From the NCBI GenBank assembly GCA_014843695.1, contig CM026390.1, forward strand, positions 100,055,915-100,119,914: a stretch of 64,000 bases of DNA. Direction: 5' to 3'. Under the pieces are notes generated by a model. The model was not told where the DNA came from. It saw only the letters and a program-made list of their open reading frames with translations, and ran no database searches. Made by a program: the position numbers and the translations under genes. The stretch is from Archivesica marissinica. Its lineage: Eukaryota; Mollusca; Bivalvia; Venerida; Vesicomyidae. Every line of letters starts with the position of its first letter. Within the stretch, counting starts at the first letter, position 1. This document shows positions 10,980 through 24,351 of this stretch, piece by piece.

Positions 10980-13900
10980 GGTAGTACAACTAGCTATGGG
11001 AACTATTGGGGGAGCATACATTCCCAGTATCAGGTAGTACAACTAGCTATGGGAACTATTGGGGGAGCATACATTCCCAGTATCAGGTAGTACAACTAGC
11101 TATGGGAACTATTGGGGGAGCATACATTCCCAGTATCAGGTAGTACAACTAGCTATGGGAACTATTGGGGGAGCATACATTCCCAGTATCAGGTAGTACA
11201 ACTAGCTATGGGAACTATTGGGGGAGCATACATTCCCAGTATCAGGTAGTACAACTAGCTATGGGAACTATTGGGGGAGCATACATTCCCAGTATCAGGT
11301 AGTACAACTAGCTATGGGAACTATTGGGGGAGCATACATTCCCAGTATCAGGTAGTACAACTAGCTATGGGAACTATTGGGGGAGCATACATTCCCAGTA
11401 TCAGGTAGTACAACTAGCTATGGGAACTATTGGGGGAGCATACATTCCCAGTATCAGGTAGTACAACTAGCTATGGGAACTATTGGGGGAGCATACATTC
11501 CCAGTATCAGGTAGTACAACTAGCTATGGGAACTATTGGGGGAGCATACATTCCCAGTATCAGGTAGTACAACTAGCTATGGGAACTATTGGGGGAGCAT
11601 ACATTCCCAGTATCAGGTAGTACAACTAGCTATGGGAACTATTGGGGGAGCATACATTCCCAGTATCAGGTAGTACAACTAGCTATGGGAACTATTGGGG
11701 GAGCATACATTCCCAGTATCAGGTAGTACAACTAGCTATGGGAACTATTGGGGGAGCATACATTCCCAGTATCAGGTAGTACAACTAGCTATGGGAACTA
11801 TTGGGGGAGCATACATTCCCAGTATCAGGTAGTACAACTAGCTATGGGAACTATTGGGGGAGCATACATTCCCAGTATCAGGTAGTACAACTAGCTATGG
11901 GAACTATTGGGGGAGCATACATTCCCAGTATCAGGTAGTACAACTAGCTATGGGAACTATTGGGGGAGCATACATTCCCAGTATCAGGTAGTACAACTAG
12001 CTATGGGAACTATTGGGGGAGCATACATTCCCAGTATCAGGTAGTACAACTAGCTATGGGAACTATTGGGGGAGCATACATTCCCAGTATCAGGTAGTAC
12101 AACTAGCTATGGGAACTATTGGGGGAGCATACATTCCCAGTATCAGGTAGTACAACTAGCTATGGGAACTATTGGGGGAGCATACATTCCCAGTATCAGG
12201 TAGTACAACTAGCTATGGGAACTATTGGGGGAGCATACATTCCCAGTATCAGGGAGTACAACTAGCTATGGGAACTATTGGGGGAGCATACATTCCCAGT
12301 ATCAGGGAGTACAACTAGCTATGGGAACTATTGGGGGAGCATACATTCCCAGTATCAGGTAGTACAACTAGCTATGGGAACTATTGGGGGAGCATACATT
12401 CCCAGTATCAGGTAGTACAACTAGCTATGGGAACTATTGGGGGAGCATACATTCCCAGTATCAGGTAGTACAACTAGCTATGGGAACTATTGGGGGAGCA
12501 TACATTCCCAGTATCAGGTAGTACAACTAGCTATGGGAACTATTGGGGGAGCATACATTCCCAGTATCAGGTAGTACAACTAGCTATGGGAACTATTGGG
12601 GGAGCATACATTCCCAGTATCAGGTAGTACAACTAGCTATGGGAACTATTGGGGGAGCATACATTCCCAGTATCAGGTAGTACAACTAGCTATGGGAACT
12701 ATTGGGGGAGCATACATTCCCAGTATCAGGTAGTACAACTAGCTATGGGAACTATTGGGGGAGCATACATTCCCAGTATCAGGTAGTACAACTAGCTATG
12801 GGAACTATTGGGGGAGCATACATTCCCAGTATCAGGTAGTACAACTAGCTATGGGAACTATTGGGGGAGCATACATTCCCAGTATCAGGTAGTACAACTA
12901 GCTATGGGAACTATTGGGGGAGCATACATTCCCAGTATCAGGTAGTACAACTAGCTATGGGAACTATTGGGGGAGCATACATTCCCAGTATCAGGGAGTA
13001 CAACTAGCTATGGGAACTATTGGGGGAGCATACATTCCCAGTATCAGGTAGTACAACTAGCTATGGGAACTATTGGGGGAGCATACATTCCCAGTATCAG
13101 GTAGTACAACTAGCTATGGGAACTATTGGGGGAGCATACATTCCCAGTATCAGGTAGTACAACTAGCTATGGGAACTATTGGGGGAGCATACATTCCCAG
13201 TATCAGGTAGTACAACTAGCTATGGGAACTATTGGGGGAGCATACATTCCCAGTATCAGGTAGTACAACTAGCTATGGGAACTATTGGGGGAGCATACAT
13301 TCCCAGTATCAGGTAGTGCAACTAGCTATGGGAACTATTGGGGGAGCATACATTCCCAGTATCAGGTAGTACAACTAGCTATGGGAACTATTGGGGGAGC
13401 ATACATTCCCAGTATCAGGTAGTACAACTAGCTATGGGAACTATTGGGGGAGCATACATTCCCAGTATCAGGTAGTACAACTAGCTATGGGAACTATTGG
13501 GGGAGCATACATTCCCAGTATCAGGAAGTACAACTAGCTATGGGAACTATTGGGGGAGCATACATTCCCAGTATCAGGGAGTACAACTAGCTATGGGAAC
13601 TATTGGGGGAGCATACATTCCCAGTATCAGGTAGTACAACTAGCTATGGGAACTATTGGGGGAGCATACATTCCCAGTATCTGGTAGTGCAACTAGCTAT
13701 GGGAACTATTGGGGGAGCATACATTCCCAGTATCAGGTAGTACAACTAGCTATGGGAACTATTGGGGGAGCATACATTCCCAGTATCAGGTAGTACAACT
13801 AGCTATGGGAACTATTGGGGGAGCATACATTCCCAGTATCAGGTAGTACAACTAGCTATGGGAACTATTGGGGGAGCATACATTCCCAGTATCAGGAAGT

Positions 13901-14089
13901 ACAACTAGCTATGGGAACTATTGGGGGAGCATACATTCCCAGTATCAGGTAGTACAACTAGCTATGGGAACTATTGGGGGAGCATACATTCCCAGTATCA
14001 GGTAGTACAACTAGCTATGGGAACTATTGGGGGAGCATACATTCCCAGTATCAGGTAGTACAACTAGCTATGGGAACTATTGGGGGAGC
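10980..14089. repeat. 53-bp satellite, homogeneous block 4
   Basis: About 58 units, most of them identical to the CAGGTAGTACAACTAGC type, with occasional CAGGGAG, CAGGAAG, CTGGTAG and GTGCAA variants. It ends directly at the N gap, so its true length is unknown. The contrast with the diverse units of block 2 suggests recent homogenisation or expansion here. Confidence 0.95.
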
Positions 14090-15089
14090 NNNNNNNNNNN
14101 NNNNNNNNNNNNNNNNNNNNNNNNNNNNNNNNNNNNNNNNNNNNNNNNNNNNNNNNNNNNNNNNNNNNNNNNNNNNNNNNNNNNNNNNNNNNNNNNNNNN
14201 NNNNNNNNNNNNNNNNNNNNNNNNNNNNNNNNNNNNNNNNNNNNNNNNNNNNNNNNNNNNNNNNNNNNNNNNNNNNNNNNNNNNNNNNNNNNNNNNNNNN
14301 NNNNNNNNNNNNNNNNNNNNNNNNNNNNNNNNNNNNNNNNNNNNNNNNNNNNNNNNNNNNNNNNNNNNNNNNNNNNNNNNNNNNNNNNNNNNNNNNNNNN
14401 NNNNNNNNNNNNNNNNNNNNNNNNNNNNNNNNNNNNNNNNNNNNNNNNNNNNNNNNNNNNNNNNNNNNNNNNNNNNNNNNNNNNNNNNNNNNNNNNNNNN
14501 NNNNNNNNNNNNNNNNNNNNNNNNNNNNNNNNNNNNNNNNNNNNNNNNNNNNNNNNNNNNNNNNNNNNNNNNNNNNNNNNNNNNNNNNNNNNNNNNNNNN
14601 NNNNNNNNNNNNNNNNNNNNNNNNNNNNNNNNNNNNNNNNNNNNNNNNNNNNNNNNNNNNNNNNNNNNNNNNNNNNNNNNNNNNNNNNNNNNNNNNNNNN
14701 NNNNNNNNNNNNNNNNNNNNNNNNNNNNNNNNNNNNNNNNNNNNNNNNNNNNNNNNNNNNNNNNNNNNNNNNNNNNNNNNNNNNNNNNNNNNNNNNNNNN
14801 NNNNNNNNNNNNNNNNNNNNNNNNNNNNNNNNNNNNNNNNNNNNNNNNNNNNNNNNNNNNNNNNNNNNNNNNNNNNNNNNNNNNNNNNNNNNNNNNNNNN
14901 NNNNNNNNNNNNNNNNNNNNNNNNNNNNNNNNNNNNNNNNNNNNNNNNNNNNNNNNNNNNNNNNNNNNNNNNNNNNNNNNNNNNNNNNNNNNNNNNNNNN
15001 NNNNNNNNNNNNNNNNNNNNNNNNNNNNNNNNNNNNNNNNNNNNNNNNNNNNNNNNNNNNNNNNNNNNNNNNNNNNNNNNNNNNNNNNN
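14090..15089. other. Assembly gap of 1000 N
   Basis: Exactly 1000 N. The left flank is the 53-bp satellite and the right flank is a different 29-bp array, so the gap hides at least one array boundary. The round number means the size is a placeholder. Confidence 0.99.
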
Positions 15090-16284
15090 AAACTATACTC
15101 TACATGGACTTCCATAGTAAGCTATACTCTACATGGACTTCCATAGTAAGCTATACTCTACATGGACTTCCATAGTAAACTATACTCTACATGGACTTCC
15201 ATAGTAAACTATACTCTACATGGACTTCCATAGTAAGCTATACTCTACATGGACTTCCATAGTAAGCTATACTCTACATGGACTTCCATAGTAAACTATA
15301 CTCTACATGGACTTCCATAGTAAACTATACTCTACATGGACTTCCATAGTAAGCTATACTCTACATGGACTTCCATAGTAAGCTATACTCTACATGGACT
15401 TCTATAGTAAGCTATACTCTACATGGACTTCCATAGTAAACTATACTCTACATGGACTTCTATAGTAAACTATACTCTACATGGACTTCTATAGTAAGCT
15501 ATACTCGACATGGACTTCCATAGTAAACTATACTCTACATGGACTTCCATAGTAAGCTATACTCTACATGGACTTCCATAGTAAGCTATACTCTACATGG
15601 ACTTCTATAGTAAACTATACTCTACATGGACTTCTATAGTAAACTATACTCTACATGGACTTCCATAGTAAGCTATACTCTACATGGACTTCCATAGTAA
15701 GCTATACTCTACATGGACTTCTATAGTAAACTATACTCTACATGGACTTCTATAGTAAACTATACTCTACATGGACTTCTATAGTAAACTATACTCTACA
15801 TGGACTTCCATAGTAAGCTATACTCTACATGGACTTCCATAGTAAACTATACTCTACATGGACTTCTATAGTAAGCTATACTCGACATGGACTTCCATAG
15901 TAAACTATACTCTACATGGACTTCCATAGTAAACTATACTCGACATGGACTTCCATAGTAAACTATACTCGACATGGACTTCCATAGTAAACTATACTCT
16001 ACATGGACTTCCATAGTAAGCTATACTCTACATGGACTTCCATAGTAAACTATACTCTACATGGACTTCTATAGTAAACTATACTCTACATGGACTTCCA
16101 TAGTAAACTATACTCGACATGGACTTCCATAGTAAACTATACTCTACATGGACTTCCATAGTAAGCTATACTCTACATGGACTTCCATAGTAAACTATAC
16201 TCTACATGGACTTCTGTAGTAAACTATACTCTACATGGACTTCCATAGTAAACTATACTCGACATGGACTTCTATAGTAAACTA
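15090..16284. repeat. 29-bp minisatellite array
   Basis: About 41 tandem 29-bp units with core TATACTCTACATGGACTTCC. Variant sites are AAACTAT/AAGCTAT, CTCTAC/CTCGAC and TTCCATAG/TTCTATAG. The variants recur in runs, as expected from unequal exchange. The left edge is the assembly gap. Confidence 0.95.
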
Positions 16285-17240
16285 TAAGAGAGAAATTTAA
16301 ACAATTAAATCAATCTACCACGAGACCATCAACACATTAAAACATGAAATATCATAAACAACATGTAAACAACGACCAGTAAAACTCATGGGAAATAAGA
16401 TACATGTATAAGCTGCAAGAACTACTACTTTTATATAATGTATCTGTTTATAATACGCGCCCAGACATACTAATACACTGATACGCATAGTGGTACATGT
16501 TATTAACCTATATCAACACCTTCCAACGGCCATTTCTTGCTAATTTCTCTTTCGAGCAAGAATGTCCATAGGTTGGAAGTTGTATACCTTCAGAAGATGA
16601 TTATGTACAAGTTTTATTATTAATAAGCATAATTATCATGTTTTCGGACTATCAACTCATGTCAATATATTTAAAATACATTCTCATTACAGTGTGGGCC
16701 ATTAAACTATATGCATGTGTGTTAAGATCATAAGTAGACACATATTTACTAGTAGTTTAATGTAATGATTTTGAATATACACGACCCAGCTAATAACATA
16801 CATACTTGTAGAGTAAAATCTACCTCGGGTTATTCTGCGATATACCTACCTTGAACTATGCTGCGCGCGCACCGTGTTTTGGCTATTCCATTTATACAAT
16901 GCATGTAAAGTTTTATGAATGAACGTCACGTGATATTTGTAAATAATACCGTGGGAATTCGCGGAAGTGAGCTATTTTTAGAATCAGATAATCTCTTGTC
17001 CGTCTTGTTTTTCTGTTAAGTAACGTTTCAGTTACTATTCTGTACAGTTTTATTTGACAAAATAAATAAAATTATTGATCAGTTACAACTTGTGTTCAGT
17101 TATGCACTAGATTGATATTTTCCATAAAAAATAACGTCATCACCCCTCTTACGCGGGAGGAAATTTCGAAAGCCAAATGCACGGTGTTTGAAGAAATACT
17201 CCTTGATTCTCGTCTAAAATTATTAGAAGTAAGTCGTGTT
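16285..17240. other. AT-rich spacer with no confident gene
   Basis: No recognisable gene. A short stretch near 16827 (TCGGGTTATTCTGCGATATA) recurs in the right arm of the foldback at 17339-17413, so part of this spacer is probably related transposon-derived DNA. A 76-codon frame at 17112-17342 runs into the foldback and has no recognisable domain. Confidence 0.45.
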
Positions 17241-17246
17241 AGAATC

Positions 17247-17413
17247 GAAATAATAAGTATCAATCGTGGTATATCTGAGAATAACCCGAGTTTGACGTTC
17301 TTATGCGTAGAAATTTATCACGAAGGCCGAAGGCCCGAGTGATATATTTCTACGCATAAGAACTTCAAACTCGGGTTATTCTGCGATATACCACGGTTGA
17401 TACTTATTATTTC
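17247..17413. repeat. Foldback: 75-bp inverted repeat with 17-base loop
   Basis: The left arm 17247-17321 and right arm 17339-17413 are reverse complements with five mismatches in 75 positions. They are separated by a GC-rich loop (GAAGGCCGAAGGCCCGA). The arms include ACCCGAGTTTGA and TTCTTATGCGTAGAAAT. Transcribed, this would form a very stable hairpin. It could be a foldback MITE or a small-RNA precursor; nothing in the sequence decides between them. Confidence 0.85.
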
Positions 17414-17619
17414 TTAAATAACAGCTGTAAAGTCCCATTGGTTATATGTATTAGTTTTCAGAATATTAATCTATATAATAAAATAATTTTATTTATATAT
17501 TAATAATAAATTTAATGTTTACTTAATACATTCTTAATAATTACATGCACAATGTTTGGTGTGTTATTCATAAAAATAAGCATTTAAAGTAAGTAAGCAT
17601 GGCATGCATATGTTATTAA

Positions 17620-17950
17620 CCCTTTCCCCCCATGACGCCATTACCAATAAGACATACATTGACAATGTAGTAGCCAAACAAATGTTCATAATAAAGACCA
17701 GAATCGCATGTAGTCCCAGTAATATCTATGGAGGTGGGATAGATATGGTGACTACTTATCCACTGCATGATAGCTAAATGGCTGTCGTTTGTATGGAGAT
17801 ATAATAGTATATTAACCTAAATATCTATGTAGTCCCAGTAATATCTATGGAGGTGGGATAGCTATGGCGACTACTTATCCACTGCATGATAGCTGTCGTT
17901 TGTATGGATTTATAATAGTATATTAACCTAAATCTCTATGAAGGAAAGGG
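17620..17950. mobile_element. piggyBac-like MITE with an internal two-copy repeat
   Basis: The left flank is TTAA (17616-17619), then CCCTTTCCCCCCATGAC. The right end reads ATGAAGGAAAGGG followed by CTAA, a likely decayed TTAA. The terminal inverted repeat starts CCCTTTCC on both sides. The interior carries a roughly 118-bp direct duplication (about 17709-17826 and 17827-17940) sharing GTAGTCCCAGTAATATCTAT. No coding capacity. Assignment to the piggyBac type rests on TTAA plus CCC ends. Confidence 0.6.
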
Positions 17951-18907
17951 CTAAAGCATTCTTCTTCTATATTATCACATATAAATATTTGCTTTAGTGT
18001 TACATACATAATTAATTAGATATATTGACAGTGAATTGCTGCCGCCATATTTGTTTATATGTACATGTATGCCACATGGGTCTGACACCTTCTGGATTAA
18101 AACAAATAAAACTATGAAACATGTTTAAGCACTGCTTGTCTGAATAAGTGACACGTAACCTTAATGAATAAGTTTTGGAGCATTATCGTAACTTGGTTAT
18201 GCTATTCTACCCTAACCTTTTAGAGCAGCATTACATCGTAAACAATGATGTTTTGGGTAAAATATAAATACTAATGTGTGTGTGTGTTAACAAAAATCGA
18301 AATAGTCGCTCAGAAACGATAAAATTCCAATACATTTAAACCGTCGTATACGCGAATTTGTTTATCAACACACGAAATGTAAACACGCACAGCGCGCATG
18401 CGTGAAACAACAGAGGATGTAGAAAACAATGTAGATATTTTGAACATGAAATACTATCTATCTTCCTCTAATGTCGAACCCCTCGCGGGGATGTAGAAAT
18501 GTCCCTAAACGAATTAGCTAACAGAGGTATGAATCAACATATCAAGTAATTTAATTAAAAAAGACAACGTGGGACAAATGGGGACGATGCATTCCGAATG
18601 TAAACAAGTGCGGACGATGCGTTCCGGTTATAAACAAGTGCGTGACCGATCGACTCGGAAAGTCCTACTTTCGGTTTCGAGTTTGTTTTATCGCAAAAAA
18701 CACTGTTTACCAAATGAACATAAGCATACAAAGTATAATGTTAGAATGTGTAGCAGCATTGTTACCCATACGTAAAAATTGAATTGTTCAAGTATCTTTT
18801 ATTTCATACGATGTAATGCTGCTTTAAGATAAAGAATATATACACAATTAAAATATAAATTTATTCCATAATTTGTAGTATAATTAATTATATTATAATG
18901 TTATTAA

Positions 18908-19127
18908 CCCATTTGATTCTGGATACCGTTCAAACAGTATAAAAAATGTGCAAAGAACATAGAGCCATATTAAGCGTCACGGAACGTGCCGTCTGATCGG
19001 GCTCTATGCCGTTTGCTATTCAGATGATCTTGCTAAGACACTTGGCTATGTAGCAAGCAACATAGATCCTGATCAGCACGCAGCTGTTGTTTGCAAAAAC
19101 CTTTAAATGTATCCAGAATGAAATTGG
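18908..19127. mobile_element. piggyBac-like MITE flanked by TTAA
   Basis: A 220-bp element with TTAA at 18904-18907 and 19128-19131. The ends match as inverted repeats: CCCATTTGATTCTGGATAC on the left and GTATCCAGAATGAAATTGG on the right. The interior segment around GTGCCGTCTGATCGGGCTC recurs in reverse orientation near 45225-45300. Non-coding. Confidence 0.75.
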
Positions 19128-19330
19128 TTAATTAAGTTATTTCATATTGGCCTTGTTATTGGGATGAAGCCTTTGACCTCGGTCCAATAGGACAGGCCGA
19201 ATACCAATAATAACTGGCAAGACAATATCAAATCACTTAACGATTCCCCCTCAAGAAAATGTGGGTATTTTTATGGGCGATGTGCGTTCTGGTGACATGT
19301 CCTTCTCATTTTCACTGCCTGAAAATAATA

Positions 19331-19972
<642 letters not shown>

Positions 19973-20193
19973 ACAAATATTCCCATAGTTCTACTGGCTT
20001 GCATTCAACCAAATATTGTTCAAATCTCGTTTGTAAGTCCAGGGTTATTGTCATTCAATATTCGTCAAATTAGTAGATGGAATTAAATCGTATGATATTT
20101 GCTACAATTATATTTTATTTCTGGCTAGCTTCTTCTTTTCTGTAGATACTGCCAGTTTCTGGTGCACCGGGTAAATCATGTAGATGTTCGCGT

Positions 20194-20400
20194 GGTTTAC
20201 GTTTATTTATCGTCGCTACCGGTTGCCATTATGAGCGACGCCTCCTGAAGAGATTAATAATTTTAGACTGTGGAGGATAGTACAATGATACAGACAGAGA
20301 CCCATTCCAGAATCTCATCTGGTTCTTTTACACTCACGATGTAGAGCACCGACATGAGACACCGGTTTAAAGTCCCATCTGAAAGACTGTTAATTAAAAC
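20194..20400 (-). mobile_element. SINE family A, head-truncated
   Basis: Reverse orientation: the tail TTTACGTTTATTTATCGTCG comes first, then CTACCGGTTGCC and the body GGAGGATAGTACAATGATAC up to GAAAGACTGTTAATT. The tRNA-like head is missing. Another SINE fragment (family B) follows at once. Confidence 0.75.
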
Positions 20401-20408
20401 TGTTAATT

Positions 20409-20517
20409 AAGTGCCTTGCCTAAGTGCACGATCGTAACGGCTACAGCTGGGCGCGAACTCCTAGCCTCTTTCACCCGAAGAGAACGCAAAAAACGCTGCG
20501 CTATCACAACTTCAAAT
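20409..20517 (-). mobile_element. SINE family B fragment
   Basis: Reverse orientation fragment containing CCTTGCCTAAGTGCACGATC, GGCGCGAACTCC (B-box region on the other strand) and ending GCGCTATCACAACTT, the complement of a tRNA-like head GTGATAGC. Relatives are at 58665-58845 (plus) and 61660-61892 (minus). Confidence 0.7.
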
Positions 20518-20699
20518 TATCACAATATAAATCACTGCAGTGTATAAATCTTTGCCCCGTCCACCACCTTTATTTGCAGGCGACTGTATGCTCCATCGAA
20601 CTATCAAGTCAGAGAACGACGCTCATGCTTTACAAAAAGACCTGGGCAATTAACAACGATGGGAAAAGGACTGGCTGATGGAATTTCATCCAAGTAGAT

Positions 20700-21290
20700 T
20701 CAACTAAAGTACTTATTAGGACTCACCATCCGCACTGGAACCCTCACATTAACAACATCAGCAAGAAAGCGAAAACACCTGATCATTCCTACAACGCAAC
20801 ATCCACCAGTGTCCCCAGGAAGACCAAAGAGCTATGCTACACAAGCTTGATGAAGCCTCTTATGGAATACGTTACTGTCATCTTGGATCCTTTCACCGAA
20901 ACCAACATCAGGAAGCTAGAGATGGTGCAGCGAAGATCGGCACGAATGTTGTTCTCCAACTACTAGAGGACCAGCAGTGTGACGACCATGATACACCAAC
21001 TTCAGTGGCTAACACTACAAGAATGTAGAGCACAGACCAAGGTTATGCCTACTATGATGTATATATATCTATCACATTGTCGATGTCCCTACCACATACC
21101 CCCCCCCACCGATAACATCTGTTAGAGGCCATGCAATGTCACATCTAGTACATTTTGCCAAGTATCTCTGCTATCAGAAGTCATTCTTCCCCGACTCCAT
21201 CAGGATTTGGAACAGCCTGCCTCAGACAGTCGTAAGCTGCCCTACCATTGACAGGTTCAAGAGCTGCCCGCTGGGCCAAACAAGACTACG
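20700..21290 (+). pseudogene. LINE (CR1/Jockey-like) ORF2 C-terminal remnant
   Basis: Broken plus-strand frames encode peptides typical of the region after the RT catalytic core: HPHWNPHINNISKKAKT, LMKPLMEYVTVILDPF, NIRKLEMVQRRSARMLFSNY, and in another frame FFPDSIRIWNSLPQTVV. These follow the order seen in CR1/Jockey-type ORF2 tails. Stops and frame changes (for example at the YLCHRCR-like region around 21060) show it is dead. The RT catalytic motif itself is absent. Confidence 0.75.
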
Positions 21291-21625
21291 GCCGAACGTC
21301 CAGTGTCACAGAAATGTTGAACTCCCTAAATTGGAGACGCCTTGACCTTCGTCGCATCGACCAAAGATTGGTTATGTTCCACAACATCCTCCATAACCAA
21401 GTTGCCATTCAAGCTGAAAACTACCTTACCCCAAATACTAGATCTTCCAGAACATCCCATTCCCAAGCATTCCGACAGATCCAAACAGTGACTGACTACC
21501 ATAAATAGTCCTTCTTTCCAAGAACCATTGTCCACTGGAATGCTTTGCCCCCAGATATTGTCACCTTGTCTGGCCCACAGTTCAGTCTGGCTGCAAGTCG
21601 GATTGAACATGTTTCTCCCTAAATA
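21291..21625 (+). pseudogene. Second LINE ORF2 tail fragment of the same type
   Basis: A second 3' ORF2 fragment directly abuts the first. It reads LNSLNWRRLDLRRIDQRLVM, then HNQVAIQAENYL, and after one stop SFFPRTIVHWNALPPDIV. The SFFPRTI...WNALP motif repeats the equivalent motif of the upstream fragment, so the two are separate insertions or a tandem duplication, not one ORF. No RT core is present. Confidence 0.7.
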
Positions 21626-21859
21626 AACCTGCCCTGTTCTTAACCTGTTTTTAACCAACCTAACATCATTCTTTTATCATCTTTTATTTCATTTCTTACT
21701 AACATTCTTGTCAGTTGACGCGCGTCAAAGTCTAAGGTCCCCATCAGGGGTTTGACTAATAGGAAGATAGATAAGAGGGTGGTGCAGCCAGTTACTCTCC
21801 GATATACTCGTACTGGACGTTTTGATCCGCACTGCACAGGACGTATACTCTTTTAAACC

Positions 21860-22640
21860 ACATATCCACATGTCCACCGCGCCAGTATTAGTATTCACCA
21901 GATTGGTGTCAGTACTATATCAAAAGATAAAGAAATTCATCCACGACATTAGCTGAAGATAGATAGATAGAAGTGTAAGACGATAGCGAATATTCAGTCG
22001 TCTAAATTTTACATTATGGTTTCCGGTTGAAATGAATTCCAGAAAAAATGTAAAAAAGTACACTTTTGTACGTTATCTGCATCACTTAGAATATATTTCG
22101 CCGTTAGACATACTTAATAAAACTCACTTGTTAACTTTATACATGTTCATGCTTTATTTTAAGTCGCAAATGTGTTAATAAATACATTTTATCTTCACTT
22201 CGTGAAGAAATGTGTGGGTGGGGTATTGAATAGATAGAGGCGTTAACGATAAGGCATTAATGAAATTTACATAAAAACAATTGACAGCAATTTTGGCAGT
22301 AATCTGGACATTTATCACATTAGGGTTAGTGTTAAATTTGATCTTCAATTGAAGAGTATTCTACTTTTCAGCTTTACTTTTACTGCCACCTGTTTTATGG
22401 GATTATCCCCACTACCTCTAATATCGGTGAATACTAATGAGCGGTGATATCCAAATGAACCGCACATGCTTATTTTGTGTTTACTATTGACAATTTTTGT
22501 CAGATTTCCACAACTGTCCATAGCAAAAACAAGTTAAAATGTCATTTCTATCGGTAAATTTACCATAATTTATTCAAAGCTTGTTCTTTTTCGTTACATT
22601 CGTAAGTTTTCGTTCATGTAGTCAATAGGTAAATTTCAAT
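21860..22640. other. Spacer with no recognised feature
   Basis: About 780 bp of AT-rich DNA without a convincing ORF, splice-bounded exon or repeat relative in the window. Confidence 0.4.
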
Positions 22641-22876
22641 GAATTTGTTATCTATCGACTACATTTGTAAGGTGTCCACTACTCGTGTGACGTCACATGA
22701 TTGCCATATATGGGATAATGGCATGTATATTGCTACTGACCTAGACCTGCCAATCTATATGGTATACCCAGGAAACTTCCTCAATCCTTACTGCCGTATA
22801 TTAACTACAGGACAGCAGTGGTGTGTTTTTGTGTGTTTTACGTTTATTTATCGTCACTACCGGTTGCCCATATGAG

Positions 22877-24351
22877 CAGGGTTGGCAATTTCCCGGGAAA
22901 TATTCTTATTTCCCGGGACGGCGGGAAATACTGGGAAATAAGAATTTGGATACCGGGAAATAAGAATTTGGATGATTTTGGTGGTAAATACGGGTATATA
23001 TACCATACAATTTCTATTACCCGGTGTACTGATTGTAGTATCATGTGTGCAGGATGAAAATGAACTGCTTTTGAAGAATATGACGAAAAATACAGGCATT
23101 CATAGTGGCATTTACGCATTGCTTATAATCTTTATATAAATGTTAGAGAACTAACATTATTGAGACTGTTCATTATTACTCTAATATACATTGTATACAA
23201 ACACAGTTTAAGGAGTTTATACATACATTTATTGGAGGTATTTTAAATGTTTAATGTAGTAGGCAAAATGCAAATGTTTTTAGGATTATCCCTGAAATGT
23301 GTTCATAATATAGCTGTATTATTAAAATAATCAATTAGTTATTAAAGAAGTCAGAATCATAATTTGAGATGACCCACACTGTTTGTTTGTACACAATTTC
23401 AATTAGCAATGCCCAGTCAGGTGTTAAGGTGTGTTGTGGGACTTCAATTTCAAGATACATGTAGGTGTGAGAGATGTCAGCCAATTAGACAAAGGTGTCC
23501 ATACTCTATAGTCCTAATCTCACTGGAATACACTGTCAGAGTGGATAGTGGACAGTGGCTTCCATCTAACAGACAACCAGGTGTCTGTATTGCCTAAAAA
23601 CAAGCGATTTAAACAGGCTATGACACCAAACCACTACCTCGCCAACCTTGTACATCCGATCTACAGGGGCAGAAAACTTCGACCAGAACACGTCACCAGT
23701 GCCCAGGAGCTTCTTCATGAGACCAAGCCAGAACTTGTACCCGAACTCCTCAACTACATGTCCGAGGCACTGCCAATTCCTAAGGTGCTACAACAGGAAT
23801 CCTCTGTCAACAACTCAAAGCCAGCTGTATGGTGGTCATGTGTGGAGAGGTCGGGCGTGATCACCAAAGACTTCAGTCAGCTCGCCAGGAAATTGATGGT
23901 ACTGCCAGCAAGTTCAGCCGCCATTGAACGTGTGTTCTCCAACTTCGGCATCATACAGACGAAACTACGCAACAGACTGGGCGTTGAGAAAGCAGCGAAG
24001 CTGGTGCTATGCTACTGCTTCCTGAGAGGTAGTGAGGAAATCGACTGGTGAAGACAGACTACTGGCTGAAGAAACATTCCAACAAGAAAAACGAAAAAAA
24101 AAACAATAAAATAAAAAAAACCGGTTGTGGTTGCCAATGATGCCACCTGATGAGTACCCCTGGCAGGGACGAAACAGTTTAAGCACTTATAGAGTGGTAG
24201 CAATGCATAAAAATGAGCAAAAAACGTGTTTGGAAGACACATAATCTTATTTCCCGGTATTTCCCACTTCTGGGCTTATTTCCCAGGGCGGGGGAAATAC
24301 CGGTATTTCCCGGCGGTATTTCCCGCCCCCGGTATTTCCCGGCCAACCCTG
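22877..24351 (+). mobile_element. hAT transposon with perfect 8-bp TSD
   Basis: The 8-bp duplication CATATGAG lies at 22869-22876 and 24352-24359. Ends are inverted: CAGGGTTGGC at the left and GCCAACCCTG at the right. Subterminal DNA on both sides is crowded with TTTCCCGG/CCGGGAAA motifs (for example GGTATTTCCCG near 24300 and CCGGGAAATA near 22895), a likely transposase-binding array. At 1475 bp it is shorter than an autonomous hAT element. It retains only a C-terminal transposase segment, so it is probably a deletion derivative. Confidence 0.93.
23548..24051 (+). pseudogene. hAT transposase C-terminal dimerisation-domain fragment
   Basis: An open frame of 167 codons. The C-terminal half matches the hAT dimerisation region: AVWWSCVER, then FSQLARKLMVLPASSAAIER, VFSNFGIIQTKLRNRLG and KLVLCYCFLRG. 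The spacing of LPASSAAIERVFS...RNRLG is diagnostic. The N-terminal BED finger and the catalytic core are absent, and the upstream sequence has no coding continuation that I can follow. The Met chosen is arbitrary, since this is an internal piece of a larger ORF. Not expected to act as a transposase alone. Confidence 0.88.

Noticed and set aside
4431..14089. Possible CRISPR-like array (53-bp period)
   Set aside because: There are no unique spacers: the whole 53 bp is conserved, and the context is eukaryotic with SINEs and spliced genes.
23648..23860. A second ORF overlapping the hAT fragment
   Set aside because: Out-of-frame shadow of the dimerisation-domain frame.
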